A stretch of 7,248 bases of DNA from Prolixibacteraceae bacterium (GTDB taxonomy: Bacteria; Bacteroidota; Bacteroidia; Bacteroidales; Prolixibacteraceae). The stretch lies in NCBI GenBank assembly GCA_016931875.1, contig JAFGDX010000486.1:1-7248 (forward strand), given 5' to 3'. The notes beneath the pieces are model-generated. The model was given only the letters and a program-made list of their open reading frames with translations, searched no databases and was not told the origin of the DNA. Positions 6,022 through 7,248 of this stretch are shown here, piece after piece. The position numbers and the translations under genes were made by a program. Each line of letters begins with the position of its first letter. Position 1 is the stretch's first letter.

Positions 6022-7248
6022 TTATTTATTCAGCACTTGCTCTTTCGCCCATTTTATGTATTGTTCCCAGTCAAAGTCAGTTACATCGTGTTTGCCTGTG
6101 CGGATGTGGTAGGCAACGGTATTTTGTACGGGTTGATTTACGGCGGGCATCTCATCGGAAGGAAGTCCTTCTTTATCAAACAACTGATAAACCTCTGACG
6201 CATAATATGCCGATAAAAACTCACCCCGCGGATCGGCCCACTGATCTTCTTCGGCACTGGCCACATACAATGGTCGTGGTGCAATCAGAGCCAAAAGTTC
6301 GTGCTGATCAACAGGAAGAGCCTCTTCGTTATTATTGTAGTACCTGAAATTTTTGCAGAACCAGTGGGGAAAACTGTTGTTGATACGGGCCACTGTTTCG
6401 CCAAATTTCCGTTTTGAAAGCGCTGCACCGCCACATCCCGAATCGTTTGAAATAACTCCCGCAAAACGCTGATCGGTTGCCCCAGCCCACAACGAGGTTT
6501 TTCCGAGACGTGAATGTCCAAAAACAATGACTTTGTTTTCATCCACTTCATCAAAAGTTTCAAAATAATCCATTGCCCTGCTCAATCCCCATGCCCAGGC
6601 TGCAACACTTCCCCACTCTGATGAGGCCGGTTGTTGCTGGTTATCAACATAAAAAAACGGATGGACACCGTCGGAGAAATCGTCCTTGTCGGGGTCCACT
6701 TCGCCGTAATAAATGGTTGCCAGCCCCATTCCGGCGTCCAGCATTTTTTCAATAGCCCAGCGGTTGGTACGCACACCCCGCGACTGCTCTGTGAGCTGGT
6801 TGTTGATAATTCCAAACGACGGGTTATCTCTTGACCAGGCTTCCGAAATAATTACATTCACATCTTCGGTGACGGTGTGATTTCCGTAAAAATTATACCC
6901 CAAAAATACCGGTGCTTTTTCAACATTTTTGGGAAGATAAATTAACATTGTAAAGTGGAGTTCCTGATCTCCTTTTTTGAAAGTCAGTTCCACCTGCCGG
7001 CGTTTGGCTTTTCCATTCAGGGCATTGTCGCTTTGTTCCACCACCCCGGCCGATGTAATTTTTAATTCACCCGGAACTTCGCCGTAAACATTTTTTGCAA
7101 AAAACGCAAGCAATTCGGGCCGCCCCTTTTTTAGCCACTGTTTTGCATTCCTTATTTTTTTTCCGTTGAAGGTTTTTAACGGATCGGGCAACTCAAAATC
7201 AGGGACTTTGTTTTCATCGTAGTTTGCTTCTCTCTGCGACCAGCCAAA
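6022..7248 (-). CDS. CE15 family glucuronoyl esterase (5' end cut by window edge)
   Basis: 408 residues are visible. The frame is open to base 7248, beyond an internal TTG at 7191-7189 that is not the true start. The first residues (about 8-24, ANYDENKVPDFELPDPL) match the start of the mature bacterial CE15 domain, so probably only a signal peptide is missing. GHSRLGK (residues 244-250) carries the nucleophile Ser246 (codon 6513-6511). SNDSGCGGAALSKRKFGE follows, then SFPHWFC, APRPLYVASAEEDQWADPRGE and HIRTGKHDVT with the catalytic His387 (codon 6090-6088). CE15 enzymes cleave 4-O-methyl-glucuronoyl esters that join xylan to lignin; some bacterial members act on other uronates. The acid where fungal enzymes have Glu (ESG) is Asp269 here, and the EED after strand 7 offers an alternative. 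It is the first visible gene of the row, 8 bp before a GH5-like gene. The family call is very secure. Confidence 0.95.
   Translation of the reverse strand, partial: FGWSQREANYDENKVPDFELPDPLKTFNGKKIRNAKQWLKKGRPELLAFFAKNVYGEVPGELKITSAGVVEQSDNALNGKAKRRQVELTFKKGDQELHFTMLIYLPKNVEKAPVFLGYNFYGNHTVTEDVNVIISEAWSRDNPSFGIINNQLTEQSRGVRTNRWAIEKMLDAGMGLATIYYGEVDPDKDDFSDGVHPFFYVDNQQQPASSEWGSVAAWAWGLSRAMDYFETFDEVDENKVIVFGHSRLGKTSLWAGATDQRFAGVISNDSGCGGAALSKRKFGETVARINNSFPHWFCKNFRYYNNNEEALPVDQHELLALIAPRPLYVASAEEDQWADPRGEFLSAYYASEVYQLFDKEGLPSDEMPAVNQPVQNTVAYHIRTGKHDVTDFDWEQYIKWAKEQVLNK

Noticed and set aside
7189..7191. TTG codon as the start of the CE15 gene
   Set aside because: The frame continues without a stop to base 7248 and the added residues match the conserved start of the CE15 domain, so the gene simply runs off the window.

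Overview
The window looks like part of a polysaccharide-degradation locus from a member of the Bacteroidota. The grounds are several lipoprotein-type signal peptides, DUF1080 and DUF5060 proteins next to glycoside hydrolase folds, AT-rich gene starts without strong Shine-Dalgarno sequences, and promoter-like TTTG / TAnnTTTG pairs. A marine or gut-associated anaerobe of the Marinilabiliales/Prolixibacteraceae type would fit, but the genus cannot be fixed from this sequence.

All six genes lie on the minus strand and are read from right to left. In order of transcription they are: a CE15-type glucuronoyl esterase whose N-terminus is cut by the right edge (6022-7248); a GH5-like TIM-barrel lipoprotein (4922-6013) 8 bp behind it; a DUF1080 lipoprotein (4110-4811) after a 110-bp gap; a DUF5060 TIM-barrel lipoprotein with a C-terminal beta domain (2237-4069) after 40 bp; a Tat-exported Gfo/Idh/MocA oxidoreductase (585-2117) after a 119-bp gap; and a Tat/lipoprotein-type sugar phosphate isomerase/epimerase family protein (1-567) 17 bp further on, whose C-terminus is cut by the left edge. 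The two larger gaps each carry a weak promoter-like pair, so internal transcription starts are possible in an otherwise operon-like row. No stretch over 300 bases is without a gene. I see no RNA genes, mobile elements or CRISPR repeats.

As a system, the esterase and two putative glycosidases would open a uronic-acid-containing plant or algal glycan. The DUF1080 protein, the oxidoreductase and the isomerase-like protein form the same three-family set that is known in Bacteroidetes for the oxidative 3-keto-glycoside route (oxidation at C3, elimination of the aglycone, hydration). All three carry export signals, so the chemistry would take place in the periplasm. This combination of esterase, two hydrolases and an exported 3-keto set is the most interesting hypothesis here. 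The family calls are read from the sequence; the joint pathway and its substrate are inference.
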